A DNA stretch of 64,000 nt from Leptospiraceae bacterium (GTDB lineage: Bacteria > Spirochaetota > Leptospiria > Leptospirales > Leptospiraceae): NCBI GenBank assembly GCA_015075105.1, contig JABTUZ010000001.1:1189001-1253000 (forward strand), read 5' to 3'. A program made the position numbers and the translations under genes. Shown here piece by piece: positions 36,440-45,315 of this stretch. Under the pieces are notes generated by a model. That model did no database searches, had not been told where the DNA came from, and worked only from the letters and a program-made list of their open reading frames with translations. Positions within the stretch are counted from its first letter, which is position 1. The number at the start of each line of letters is the position of its first letter.

Positions 36440-37066
36440 TCAATTTTGGTGTCGTTTAAAACTGCAAAACAGAAAATTTTGTCTCGTATCAAATGGCGTT
36501 ATGTGGTCTTCTGTTATGCAACCTAATTTGTCAAAACCGTTTTGAAGTTCTGCTGTTAATTTTTCTTCGCTGTACTGTTTAATTTGAAGTCCGCTACATT
36601 TTTCTGGTCCGTTGTCTGAAAAAGTTCCGATTGTCAAAAAGCCCGAAACAGAATTTCTGGCTGTGTCCAAATACTTTGCAATTTGTTCACCTGTTGTTAG
36701 AAAATGAAATGTTGCCCTGTCGTGCCAAACATCAAACGTTGTGTCTGGCTGAAATTCTGTGATGTCGCTTACAATCCAATTTACTTTTTCCGCCTTGTCG
36801 TTCAAACGTTTTTTTGCTTTGGCAAGAGCTTGTGCTGAAATGTCAAGCACGGTAATATTTTCAAAACCATCGGCAAGCAAATAATCTACAAGTTTGCTGT
36901 CGCCACCGCCGATATCTATAATTTTTGCGGTCTTTGTCAAACCGAAAGAATGGATAAAGTCCAAAGAAGTTTTTGGAACATCCTGTGTCCAACTTACTTG
37001 GTTTGGATTTTTAGTTTTGTAAACGGTGTCCCAATGTTTTTGTGTAGGATTGTCCATTAAGCGCAA
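36440..37066 (-). CDS. Class I SAM-dependent methyltransferase
   Basis: The 208-residue protein has the Rossmann SAM motif IIDIGGGDSKLVDYLL near residue 50, the acidic ribose-binding residue in VLDIS and WIVSDITEF. The N-terminus HWDTVYKTKNPNQVSW is seen in methyltransferases of the tellurite/thiopurine resistance type, but the substrate cannot be fixed. It is the first cassette after attI, hence the most strongly expressed by Pc and probably the last to be integrated. The start may be the second Met (37057), which fits the family better. Confidence 0.8.
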   Translation of the reverse strand: MRLMDNPTQKHWDTVYKTKNPNQVSWTQDVPKTSLDFIHSFGLTKTAKIIDIGGGDSKLVDYLLADGFENITVLDISAQALAKAKKRLNDKAEKVNWIVSDITEFQPDTTFDVWHDRATFHFLTTGEQIAKYLDTARNSVSGFLTIGTFSDNGPEKCSGLQIKQYSEEKLTAELQNGFDKLGCITEDHITPFDTRQNFLFCSFKRHQN

Positions 37067-37113
37067 AGTCGGTAAAATATTTTCAATGTCGTGCAGAATT
37101 TTGATTTAGGGTT

Positions 37114-37122
37114 GCACATAAC
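37114..37122 (-). other. attI-like core site
   Basis: GTTATGTGC on the - strand matches the integron core GTTRRRY. It is the right boundary of cassette C1 and pairs with GTTATGTGC at 36414-36422 at the other end of that cassette. It lies between Pc and the first cassette, on the 5' side of the integrase gene, which is the standard place for attI. Confidence 0.75.
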
Positions 37123-37137
37123 TCTTTTCAGGTGAAC

Positions 37138-37165
37138 ATTATACAATATGAATAAAAATTGTCAA
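37138..37165 (-). promoter_or_regulatory. Pc-like cassette promoter
   Basis: On the - strand TTGACA (37165-37160) and TATAAT (37143-37138) are separated by 16 bp, both perfect matches to the consensus. The direction is towards the array. Transcription would start about 10 bp before the attI core. Confidence 0.8.
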
Positions 37166-37238
37166 TGATATTATTAAAATTATTATTACTTTCATTTTGA
37201 TATTACGAAAAAAATACTCACATTAAGTAACTAAAAAC

Positions 37239-37274
37239 TTGACAATACGATATTATTAGTATAAGTTATATAAT
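37239..37274 (+). promoter_or_regulatory. Candidate promoter of the integrase gene
   Basis: TTGACA (37239-37244) is followed by AT-rich -10 candidates (TATAAG at 37260, TATAAT at 37269). If the downstream one is used, translation must begin later than 37273, for instance at the ATG at 37309. Confidence 0.45.
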
Positions 37275-38427
37275 GATTAAAAATGAGTATAATATTCAGG
37301 TTAATACTATGAATGAAAGTGTTGCTTTGCAAAGCTCGAATGAGGTTTTACCGGCTTTTGTATTGGAAATTAGGAATTTTGCTAACTGTGAAGTGAAATA
37401 TATTTCTAATGAAAAAATTCGACAATTTTTGCTGAGAAATGGCAGGATTGACTACCAAGAATTTGCTGCTTTGAAGATACATTTTTTGAAAACCATGAAT
37501 TATTCGAGACGAGTTTTTATGGATATTGAAAAAGAGGGGTTAATTTTACCTACCCATGAGCGAAGGAAAGAAATAGATACTTCATTAGTAAAAATCCCTC
37601 GGCAAAAAGAATTTATCGAAACTTTGAAATTAAAAAAATACTCAACGAAGACTTTGAAAAATTATTTGAACATTCTCGCAATCTGCCATCGATACTGTTT
37701 AGAAAATTATGAGAAAAGTATCGAAACTCTCGAAACAAGCGATATTCGAATTTATTTTTTATACATCATAGATGAGCGTAAGATTTCGACATCATATGTG
37801 AATAATCTGCGTTCAGCTATGATTATTTATTTTAATAAGGTTTTGAATAAAAATGTAACTTTTGATTTTATTCATAAAATACGAAGACCAAAGAGCTTAC
37901 CGGAGATTTTAACAAAGAATGAAATTCAAAAGATTATCCACAGTATCAATAATGTCAAGCATCGCTTGATGGTCAGTCTTCTATATTCTTCAGGTCTCCG
38001 TATTTCTGAGGTGCTTAAGTTAAAGGTAAAAGATGTTGACCTTGAGTCATTGACTATCACTGTTCGAGGTGGTAAGGGTAATAAAGATCGCCTTACGATT
38101 TTTTCCGAGTCATTACAAAATGAGCTTTCTGCAATTGTACAAAAACAAAACAAGAATGATTATCTTTTTCCTTCTGGGTGGGATTCCCATAAACCACTTA
38201 CTGCACGCTCGTTGCAGGCAGTTTTTAAAAGAGCATTAAAAAAATCGGGCATAAAGAAAGAAGCAAGTTGCCATAGTCTTAGGCATTCTTTTGCAACGCA
38301 TTTGCTTGAAAATGGAACAGACGTTTGTCATATTCAAAAGTTACTCGGGCATCGTAATCTTAACACTACAATGCTTTATACCAGAGTCAGTCGTCCAAGT
38401 CTCTTAGGAATCAAAAGCCCATTATGA
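37273..38427 (+). CDS. Integron-type tyrosine recombinase without the usual IntI insertion
   Basis: The 384-residue protein has the catalytic set of tyrosine recombinases: Arg in SSGLRISEVLKL, Lys in GGKGNKDR, HSLRHSFATHLLE, LLGHRNLNTT and the nucleophile in MLYTRV. The C-terminus GIKSPL resembles the end of IntI proteins (G-x-x-SPL). Between the beta-hairpin Lys and the HxxR box only about 40 residues stand, so the extra segment characteristic of IntI is absent, as in XerC/D. About 100 residues precede the usual core-binding domain and match nothing I know. The position next to Pc and attI, divergent from the array, makes it the likely cassette integrase. The start may be 37309. Confidence 0.8.
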   Translation: MIKNEYNIQVNTMNESVALQSSNEVLPAFVLEIRNFANCEVKYISNEKIRQFLLRNGRIDYQEFAALKIHFLKTMNYSRRVFMDIEKEGLILPTHERRKEIDTSLVKIPRQKEFIETLKLKKYSTKTLKNYLNILAICHRYCLENYEKSIETLETSDIRIYFLYIIDERKISTSYVNNLRSAMIIYFNKVLNKNVTFDFIHKIRRPKSLPEILTKNEIQKIIHSINNVKHRLMVSLLYSSGLRISEVLKLKVKDVDLESLTITVRGGKGNKDRLTIFSESLQNELSAIVQKQNKNDYLFPSGWDSHKPLTARSLQAVFKRALKKSGIKKEASCHSLRHSFATHLLENGTDVCHIQKLLGHRNLNTTMLYTRVSRPSLLGIKSPL

Positions 38428-38478
38428 CTAAGCTATAAGGCATAATTTTGGTAAGGAATTTTTACTAAAAAAGAAATG

Positions 38479-38504
38479 ACCCGCACTTAGAAAAAAATGC
38501 GGGT
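38479..38504. terminator. Probable terminator between integrase and DUF4234 gene
   Basis: ACCCGCA (38479-38485) and TGCGGGT (38498-38504) form a stem with an A-rich loop. It lies between convergent genes and could serve both. Confidence 0.6.
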
Positions 38505-38511
38505 ATAAAAG

Positions 38512-38853
38512 TTAAGAATAGAGTTTATTGATTTTATCTTGAATTAAATAAACTGCTGCTAATGGAAAAATGATACCTAGTATAAGAAAAATGGTTCCTT
38601 CGTCTGTAGCCGGAAGACCTTTTTTTTCATAGAGTCTTTTCATTTTTTCCCCTTGTTTATAAAACCAAATTATCCCATAAATTCCACAAGTAACTATACT
38701 TAAAACCACATCCATACTGGGATTGATCGTTTCATCATTCAGATTTGCCTTTTGTTCATCAGAAATCTTGTACATCCAAATATAGTAGTAAATACCGCAA
38801 GTTACGACCATTAGAATGATTGTAACTATAGGGTTTCTTTGTTCTCCAACCAT
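38512..38853 (-). CDS. DUF4234-like small membrane protein
   Basis: The 113-residue protein contains a tandem duplication of a membrane unit: ILMVVTCGIYYYIWMYK near residue 12 and VLSIVTCGIYGIIWFYK near residue 50, then a last hydrophobic helix. This TCGIYxxxW pattern is typical of DUF4234. Function unknown. First gene of the conserved chromosome flanking the integrase side. Confidence 0.75.
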   Translation of the reverse strand: MVGEQRNPIVTIILMVVTCGIYYYIWMYKISDEQKANLNDETINPSMDVVLSIVTCGIYGIIWFYKQGEKMKRLYEKKGLPATDEGTIFLILGIIFPLAAVYLIQDKINKLYS

Positions 38854-38947
38854 GGTTTACCTTCTTTTAAAGTTTTTGATTGGATTATTATAATAGAGCG
38901 TTTTTTTTTGGCAATTATTTTTTTAACAAAAGAAATTTATTTACAAC

Positions 38948-40747
38948 CTATTTTGCTCTTTTTCTCATTGTAGGGTCTAAAATTTTTTTTCTAAGTCTGA
39001 GATTGGTAGGAGTTACTTCTAATAACTCGTCTTCATCTAAAAACTCAATATTTTGCTCTAAAGAAAGCCTTCTTGGGGGAGTCAGACGAATTGCTTCATC
39101 AGAGCCAGATGCTCTCACATTTGTAAGTTTCTTCTCTCTAACCGGGTTTACCTCCAAATCGTTGTCTTTCGCATTTTCTCCTATGATCATTCCTGGATAA
39201 ACTGCTGTGTTTGGGTCAATAAACAAAGCTCCCCTTTCTTGGATTTTCCAGAGTGCATAAGCCGTTGACTCTCCAGAATCCATGGAAACAAGTGCTCCAT
39301 TTTTTCTTCCAGGAATTTCTCCTTTATACGATCCGTATTTTAAAAACCTACTCGACAAGACTCCTTCTCCCTTGGTTTCTGAAACAAAAAATCCTCTAAA
39401 ACCTATGAGTCCCCTGGTGGGGATGACATATTCCACCCTTGTAATCCCGGAAGGATGAGCCTCCATGTGGACCAAATCCCCTCTTCTTCTATTCAATTCA
39501 GAAATAATGCTACCCGTAAAACTATCGGGCATATCCATTACAAGAGTTTCCATCGGCTCTAACTTTTCTCCATTTTCTCCTGTTTTAAATATTACCTCAG
39601 GTCTAGAAACTTGCAATTCAAACCCTTCTCTTCTCATAGTTTCAATTAAAATAGATAGATGCAATTCTCCCCTACCTAAAATCTTAAACCTGTCTTTATC
39701 TTCTGTCTCTTCCATTCTCATAGCTACATTTGTTTGTAACTCTCTTTCTAATCTTTCTCTAATATTTCGGGTAGTAACAAATTTACCGGACTTCCCTACA
39801 AATGGGGAATTGTTTACCAAAAAATACATAGAAACTGTAGGCTCATCTATTGTTATAGCCGGAAGACCGATAGGGTTTGTAGTTTCTGCAATTGTATCGC
39901 CGATAAAAATATCTGGAATCCCTGCAAGTGCAACAATATCCCCGGCAGAGGCAGACTCAATCTCGTTACGCTTCAACCCCTCAAATCCATACAGCTTGGA
40001 GATTTTGTAATTTGTTACCTTGCCATTGATTCTAACGAGTGCTACTTCTTGATTTTTCTTAATTGTTCCATGATAAATTTTACCGATTGAAATTCTGCCA
40101 ACATATTCACTGTAATCCAAACTTACCGACTGAAATTGAAGTGGTTTCGACTCATCTGCCTTCACAGCAGGAACATAAGATAAAATTGTATCCAATAGAG
40201 GGCTAATGTCTTTACCCGGTATGTCTTTTAGATCGTGAACTGCCCAGCCTTGCTTTGCTGACGCATAAATAATCGGAAAATCCATCTGCTCATCCGTTGC
40301 TCCAAGGTCATGGAACAAATCAAACACCATGTCAACTACCTTATTCGGGCGGCAACCGTCCCTATCTACCTTATTCACTACTAAAATCGGTTTATGCCCG
40401 ATTTGCAGTGCTTTCCCAAGAACAAATCTTGTCTGGGGCATAGGCCCTTCAAAAGCGTCAACTATCAATAGTGAAGAGTCGGCCATGATCAAAACCCTCT
40501 CTACCTCACCACCAAAATCGGCGTGACCCGGCGTATCGATCACATTGATCTTAGTATTTTTGTATTGTACTGCTGTGTTTTTTGCTACAATCGTTATCCC
40601 TCTTTCTTGTTCTAACTCGTTTGAATCCATCACCCTTTCTTTTGTTTCTTTGGATGTAAGTGATCCGGTTGATTTTAAAATAACGTCGAGTAAAGTAGTT
40701 TTTCCGTGATCCACGTGTGCAATAATTGCTATGTTTCGAATTTCCAT
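38948..40747 (-). CDS. typA: Ribosome-associated GTPase TypA/BipA
   Basis: The 599-residue translational GTPase has G1 [12 protein letters not shown] near residue 10, switch region ERGITI, G3 [11 protein letters not shown] near residue 73 and G4 NKVD near residue 127. The domain III/V-like and C-terminal parts end in [12 protein letters not shown], as in TypA. It binds 70S ribosomes and is needed under stress and cold. Length is normal. It is divergent from rplU with about 106 bp between the starts. Confidence 0.95.
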   Translation of the reverse strand: MEIRNIAIIAHVDHGKTTLLDVILKSTGSLTSKETKERVMDSNELEQERGITIVAKNTAVQYKNTKINVIDTPGHADFGGEVERVLIMADSSLLIVDAFEGPMPQTRFVLGKALQIGHKPILVVNKVDRDGCRPNKVVDMVFDLFHDLGATDEQMDFPIIYASAKQGWAVHDLKDIPGKDISPLLDTILSYVPAVKADESKPLQFQSVSLDYSEYVGRISIGKIYHGTIKKNQEVALVRINGKVTNYKISKLYGFEGLKRNEIESASAGDIVALAGIPDIFIGDTIAETTNPIGLPAITIDEPTVSMYFLVNNSPFVGKSGKFVTTRNIRERLERELQTNVAMRMEETEDKDRFKILGRGELHLSILIETMRREGFELQVSRPEVIFKTGENGEKLEPMETLVMDMPDSFTGSIISELNRRRGDLVHMEAHPSGITRVEYVIPTRGLIGFRGFFVSETKGEGVLSSRFLKYGSYKGEIPGRKNGALVSMDSGESTAYALWKIQERGALFIDPNTAVYPGMIIGENAKDNDLEVNPVREKKLTNVRASGSDEAIRLTPPRRLSLEQNIEFLDEDELLEVTPTNLRLRKKILDPTMRKRAK

Positions 40748-40853
40748 GAGACCATAAATTTTTTGTGCCTTTTTCTGTCACTGTCATTTTCATTGACAAA
40801 CTTTAGGATTTTGAAATTATGGCAAAATAATATAAATTCTTGGAATAAAAAAC

Positions 40854-41165
40854 ATGTACGCAGTAATTTCACTCGGAAATAAACAATACAAAATTCAAAA
40901 CAATGATATTTTTCTAACAGAGAAAACAGAAAATTCTGTAGGCTCTCAATTTGAAGCAAAAGTGCTACTACTTGCAGATAAAAATAAAATTCACATTGGC
41001 TCGCCTTCTGTAAAAGATGCAAAAGTTTCTTTAAAAGTTTTAGAGGACCTCAGAGGGCCTAAAATTCACGGATTCAAATACAAAAAAAGAAAAAACTACC
41101 ACAGGCAATGGGGTCACAGACAAGACCTTCAAAAAATGCAAGTAGTAAAAATTGAAAGTGTTTGA
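40854..41165 (+). CDS. rplU: Ribosomal protein L21
   Basis: The 103-residue protein begins MYAVISLGNKQYKI and ends with the conserved GFKYKKRKNYHRQWGHRQ region, full length for L21 of the large subunit. It opens the operon rplU-prp-rpmA-hemW. Its stop overlaps the TTG start of prp by four bases. Confidence 0.97.
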   Translation: MYAVISLGNKQYKIQNNDIFLTEKTENSVGSQFEAKVLLLADKNKIHIGSPSVKDAKVSLKVLEDLRGPKIHGFKYKKRKNYHRQWGHRQDLQKMQVVKIESV

Positions 41166-41506
41166 TTGAGATTTGGTTTAAAAAACAAGGAAATAATTAT
41201 AGTAAAATAAAAATTAGTGGTCATTCTGTAACAAGAAATGATTTTTTAAAAAGCGAAAAGATTGAAGAAAAAATCGGTCTGAATGTAATTTGTGCTGCAG
41301 TATCTATCCTTACTCAAAGCCTGTATATTTACTGTAAGGAAAAAGGGGCAGTCAAATCAGAGAAAATATCAAACGGACTCTTAGAATTTGAATTGAATAA
41401 AATCAATTCAAATACAAATACTGTTTTTGAAATGGTAGAAATGGGCTTATTGAATCTAAAAATTCAATATCCGAAAGAAATTTTAATAGAATACTTAGAG
41501 GAATAA
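41162..41506 (+). CDS. prp: Ribosomal-processing cysteine protease Prp
   Basis: The 114-residue protein has the GHS motif (ISGHSV near residue 19) and the catalytic Cys in NVICAAVS near residue 43, the hallmarks of Prp/YsxB. Prp removes an N-terminal extension from L27 in some bacteria, and its gene normally sits between rplU and rpmA as here. The L27 encoded next door starts directly with [13 protein letters not shown] and shows no extension, so the substrate in this organism is uncertain. TTG start, translationally coupled to rplU. Confidence 0.88.
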   Translation: MIEIWFKKQGNNYSKIKISGHSVTRNDFLKSEKIEEKIGLNVICAAVSILTQSLYIYCKEKGAVKSEKISNGLLEFELNKINSNTNTVFEMVEMGLLNLKIQYPKEILIEYLEE

Positions 41507-41510
41507 ACAA

Positions 41511-41774
41511 ATGGCACATAAAAAAGGTGGCGGTTCATCAAAAAACGGTAGAGATTCCCACGCACAGCGACTTGGGGTAAAGAGATTTGGTGGGGAGCTG
41601 GTACTTGCAGGAAATATTTTAGTAAGACAAAGAGGCACTAAATTCAAACCAGGGAAAAATGTAGGCGTTGGAAAAGACCACACTCTTTTTGCTTTGACAA
41701 ATGGAATCGTAAAATTTGAATATGTGGAAAAAACGAAAAAACAAATTTCTGTTTATCCGCAAAAAACTGCATAG
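41511..41774 (+). CDS. rpmA: Ribosomal protein L27
   Basis: The 87-residue protein begins [15 protein letters not shown] and continues with [11 protein letters not shown] and [14 protein letters not shown], complete for L27. The N-terminal tail reaches the peptidyl transferase centre. It stands 4 bp after prp. Confidence 0.97.
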   Translation: MAHKKGGGSSKNGRDSHAQRLGVKRFGGELVLAGNILVRQRGTKFKPGKNVGVGKDHTLFALTNGIVKFEYVEKTKKQISVYPQKTA

Positions 41775-41776
41775 AA

Positions 41777-42922
41777 ATTATTCAGAAAAGGGAAAATTAT
41801 TTAGGACTCTATATTCATTTTCCCTACTGCATTCAAAAATGCTCCTATTGTGATTTTTTTTCCGTAGAGTTAAATAGCCAAGCACCACAAAACCTAAAAC
41901 TCATTTTTGATTTATATAAAAATGAATTACTAACACGAATCCAACTCGAGCCAGAACTTACTAATCTAAAACTCGATTCTATTTTTTTCGGAGGTGGAAC
42001 TCCATCTATAGCCGACCCTAAAGACTACGAAGACTTTATTCTATTTGTAAAAAAAAATCTTCAATTAGAACTTAGCTCTGAAATTACAATCGAATGCAAC
42101 CCAGAAAATATAAATTCAAACTACTTGAATGAATTGCACAACGCCGGAATAAATAGGCTAAGTGTAGGGATTCAGAGCTTTGAAGAAAAAAATTTAACCA
42201 CACTCGAAAGAATATTCCATAAAAAAAATTACGATAGCCTTTTAAATAATCTTCAGAATTCCAAGTTTTCTAATATTAGTTGTGATCTAATCTATGGAAT
42301 ACCCGGTCAAACCAAAGAAACTTTTTATGAAGATTTAAGAAAACTCTTAAACTCAAAAATTCAACACTTAAGTTTATATTCTTTGACAGCAGAAAAAAAT
42401 ACTCCCTATTTTAGAAAAATCCGAACAAAAAATGCGTTACCACCAAACGAAATTCTTCAGTCTGAAATACTAGAAGAGATTTCTCCATTTTTAAAAAGTT
42501 TTGGTTTTTACCACTACGAAGTATCCAATTTTGCAAAGGAAGGTTTTTATTCAAAACATAACCTAAAATACTGGACAATGGAATACTATCTAGGACTCGG
42601 GGCTGGAGCACACGGATTTACACCAAGGGGACGTTATGCGAATTCTAAAAATTTGCAAAAATATTTCGACAAAGAATTAAATCTGCAATTTGACTCTCCT
42701 TCCATAAAGGATGAACTCGCCTTGACCCTATTTAGGATATTTTTACCGATACAACTGAATTCTTTTTTGCATATTTACGAGGAGAAAAAAGAGGAAGTAG
42801 AAAAACTCATTCAAGACTGGTCTAAAAAAGGAATTTGCACTTTTCATAACGGTGTATTCCAATGGAACAATACATCAATCTTGCACTTAGATAACCTAAT
42901 TTTTGAGTTAGCCAATCTATGA
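41777..42922 (+). CDS. hemW: HemW-like radical SAM protein (heme chaperone)
   Basis: The radical SAM cluster motif CIQKCSYC lies near residue 20 and requires a start well upstream of the first ATG (42125). No ATG, GTG or TTG is in frame between the preceding stop and the motif; ATT at 41777 or 41780 is the best available start, which is unusual. FFGGGTPS, the ECNPE motif and RLSVGIQSF follow, as in HemW/HemN-like proteins. About 381 residues is normal. The final six bases overlap the convergent carboxylase gene. HemW binds heme and probably delivers it to respiratory proteins. A sequencing error at the start is an alternative. Confidence 0.8.
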   Translation: MIQKRENYLGLYIHFPYCIQKCSYCDFFSVELNSQAPQNLKLIFDLYKNELLTRIQLEPELTNLKLDSIFFGGGTPSIADPKDYEDFILFVKKNLQLELSSEITIECNPENINSNYLNELHNAGINRLSVGIQSFEEKNLTTLERIFHKKNYDSLLNNLQNSKFSNISCDLIYGIPGQTKETFYEDLRKLLNSKIQHLSLYSLTAEKNTPYFRKIRTKNALPPNEILQSEILEEISPFLKSFGFYHYEVSNFAKEGFYSKHNLKYWTMEYYLGLGAGAHGFTPRGRYANSKNLQKYFDKELNLQFDSPSIKDELALTLFRIFLPIQLNSFLHIYEEKKEEVEKLIQDWSKKGICTFHNGVFQWNNTSILHLDNLIFELANL

Positions 42923-44947
42923 TTTAGACACAAATTGCACAAGTAGAGTGTCTTGCATTACAAGCTCTCCCTCTTTGCAAAATATTTCCTCGACCTCACA
43001 TTCTTTTTGTGCCTTGATCGCATTTTCCATTTTCATTGCTTCTAAGATTAAAATAATTTCTCCTGCATGAAAAATTTTTCCTTTTACTGCGTTTAACTTC
43101 AGAATTTTTCCGGGCATGGGACTGTGAATTTTATTTCCCATTTCAGAAGATGTTTCAGAGTTTCTTTCTTGAAAACTACCTCTTAGGGTGAGTCGATTGT
43201 AATGAATACAAATTGTATTTCCTTTTCTAAAAAAATACAGAGTCGTGTTATCTGAAAATTCGATTCTTTCTTCGTCTATCCGCTTAGTCAATGGAAAATC
43301 TACTTGAAATCTCTCTGTAGATGTTTTCACTTCGCATTGAATTTTTTCCGAGATCAGCCTCAATTGGACTTCATAATTTTCTCCAAGTATAGAAAACCGG
43401 TCGGTTTCCAATGATTCTAATAATTGATAATTAGAAGGGAGAGGATTTTTTTTTCCACCACCATTCCAAAATTGAAAGCTATTCATATTTTCCCAAATCG
43501 TAGCTGAATTTTTTCTTAAATTGCTGATGATTGCAAATAGACCGACGTACTTTGCCATAAGCTCAGCTTTCAACTTTGAATTAGATTTGAAATTATTGTC
43601 TAAAAAGTGGGTCGTTATGTTATTTTTTTGGTATTCTGGATGGCTCATTATTTCCAATAAATAAGGAATATTCGTAACCGGACCAAATAAAATAAATTTT
43701 CCAAGAGCGTCTTGCATTTTCTGAATAGCTTTTTCTCTAGAATCTCCGTGAACAATTAGTTTTGCGATCATCGGGTCGTAAAACATACTAACCTCAGAGC
43801 CTTCCTCTACTCCATTGTCCAAACGAATTCCATCGCCTTCAGGAAATACAACCTTTTCTATTTTTCCTATCGACGGTAAAAAATTATTCTGCGGATCTTC
43901 AGCATAGATTCTAACTTCTATAGCGTGCCCTTTCTGTTTTGGCGATTTTTCTTTGTCCATAGAAAAATACAACGGGTGTCCCTCTGCGATCCGAATCTGT
44001 AATTCCACTAAGTCTAGCCCGGTTACCATTTCTGTGACCGGGTGCTCCACTTGAAGTCTTGTATTCATTTCAAGAAAATAAAATTCTCCACCCTCACCCA
44101 AAATAAACTCAACAGTACCCGCTCCAAGGTATCCAATTGACTTGGCAGCTCTCACTGCTACATCTCCCATTTTTTTTCTTAAACTCTCACTTAATTTTTC
44201 TGCTGGAGATTCCTCTACTACCTTCTGGTGTCTTCTTTGAATAGAGCACTCTCTTTCAAATATATGCTCTACGTTTCCGTGTTTATCCCCAAATACTTGA
44301 AACTCAATATGACGAGGGGATTTCACATAACGCTCTAAAAGTACTTTGTCGTTTTTAAAAAAATTCAATGCTTCTCTTTTTGCAGATGTAAGGGACTCAA
44401 AAAATTCGTTTTCATTTTCTACTCTTCTCATCCCTTTTCCGCCACCACCTGCGCTTGCTTTAATCATCACAGGGAAACCGATTTCTTTTGCTTTTAGGAG
44501 TAAGTGTTCGGAGTCTTGGTTTTCTCCGTTGTAGCCCGGAACAACCGGAACGTTGGCTTTTTCCATCTCGATCCGAGATCCTATTTTGTCTCCCATTACC
44601 TGAATCGCATGGATTGTAGGTCCGATAAATTCTATATTTTCTTTTATTAGGGAATTTGCAAAATCAGGGTTTTCAGATAGGAAACCATAACCCGGATGAA
44701 CTGCATCTGCTTTTGTAGATTTACACGCATCAATTATTTTGGGTATATTTAAGTAGGACTCTCTTGCCTCTGACTCTCCGATATACACGGATTCGTCTGC
44801 CAATTTTACAAAAGGTGAATCTCTATCTGCATCCGAATATACTGCCACAGATAAAATTCCCATTTTTTTACAAGTTTGGATTACTCTTGCAGCAATCTCT
44901 CCACGGTTGGCAATTAGTATCTTTTTAATTTTTTTTTCGCTCATCAA
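42917..44947 (-). CDS. Biotin-dependent acyl-CoA carboxylase alpha subunit
   Basis: The 676-residue protein has an N-terminal biotin carboxylase domain: ILIANRGEIAARV near residue 10, MIKASAGGGGKGMRRV near residue 160 and EMNTRLQVEHPVTE near residue 290. A middle linker follows, and a C-terminal biotin carrier domain with the lysine in EAMKMENA near residue 643. The one-chain layout is that of methylcrotonyl-, geranyl- or propionyl-CoA carboxylase alpha subunits. Its beta partner is not in the window, so the substrate stays open. Confidence 0.9.
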   Translation of the reverse strand: MMSEKKIKKILIANRGEIAARVIQTCKKMGILSVAVYSDADRDSPFVKLADESVYIGESEARESYLNIPKIIDACKSTKADAVHPGYGFLSENPDFANSLIKENIEFIGPTIHAIQVMGDKIGSRIEMEKANVPVVPGYNGENQDSEHLLLKAKEIGFPVMIKASAGGGGKGMRRVENENEFFESLTSAKREALNFFKNDKVLLERYVKSPRHIEFQVFGDKHGNVEHIFERECSIQRRHQKVVEESPAEKLSESLRKKMGDVAVRAAKSIGYLGAGTVEFILGEGGEFYFLEMNTRLQVEHPVTEMVTGLDLVELQIRIAEGHPLYFSMDKEKSPKQKGHAIEVRIYAEDPQNNFLPSIGKIEKVVFPEGDGIRLDNGVEEGSEVSMFYDPMIAKLIVHGDSREKAIQKMQDALGKFILFGPVTNIPYLLEIMSHPEYQKNNITTHFLDNNFKSNSKLKAELMAKYVGLFAIISNLRKNSATIWENMNSFQFWNGGGKKNPLPSNYQLLESLETDRFSILGENYEVQLRLISEKIQCEVKTSTERFQVDFPLTKRIDEERIEFSDNTTLYFFRKGNTICIHYNRLTLRGSFQERNSETSSEMGNKIHSPMPGKILKLNAVKGKIFHAGEIILILEAMKMENAIKAQKECEVEEIFCKEGELVMQDTLLVQFVSKS

Positions 44948-45247
44948 CTTTTATACAATCCTCTTACTCATAAATAGAGAATGTTTCTTTGAGCTTATAT
45001 GTCAACCATACATAGAAAAATTGTCCTGTCTATAAGCCGGATTCTGTTCCAGCCTTTGCATGCAAGGGCTGGAGATAGCCATTTATCTTGTCAATTTGAG
45101 TCTCCTCAAAGATCTTTTCTCTCTACCCGCAGTCTGGGGGAATTGCCTCGTAACGACTGCTTACTTGAGATTTCACCAAGAAGGGTTTACCCTGCCAAGT
45201 TTTTTACAAAACTCGCGGTGGGCTCTTACCCCACCATTTCACCCTTA

Positions 45248-45289
45248 CCCCTCACCACTTTTTCCCCAAGGGGAAAAAGTGATGAGGGG
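45248..45289. repeat. Palindrome 1 inside rnpB
   Basis: CCCCTCACCACTTTTTCCCC pairs with GGGGAAAAAGTGATGAGGGG across an AA turn, with one G-T/A-C position. Almost the same sequence as 45316-45357. Confidence 0.9.
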
Positions 45290-45315
45290 CGGTATATTTT
45301 CTGTGGCACTAATCC

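Larger units (their letters stand above)
1..37122 (-). mobile_element. Integron cassette array, twelve cassettes, left end open
   Basis: Eleven attC-like sites of 99-298 bp and one attI-like core divide this stretch into cassettes. Reading leftward from the integrase the cassettes are C1 36414-37122, C2 34032-36230, C3 31466-33913, C4 28321-31181, C5 27781-28233, C6 21627-27695, C7 18106-21532, C8 17443-17976, C9 14219-17324, C10 4268-14090, C11 2766-4147 and C12 from before base 1 to 2498. Boundaries are supported because the R box at the left end of each cassette is the reverse complement of the R box at its own right end. Most genes lie on the - strand, downstream of the Pc-like promoter. 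C3 and the erm gene of C4 are reversed. Cassettes of several kilobases with operons are unusual for integrons, which normally carry one small gene each. The integron reading is inference from architecture. Confidence 0.85.

Noticed and set aside
37273-38427. Recombinase as ordinary chromosomal XerC or XerD
   Set aside because: Xer proteins have about 300 residues and no long N-terminal extension; the gene lies exactly at the head of the array with Pc and attI, and its C-terminus resembles IntI.
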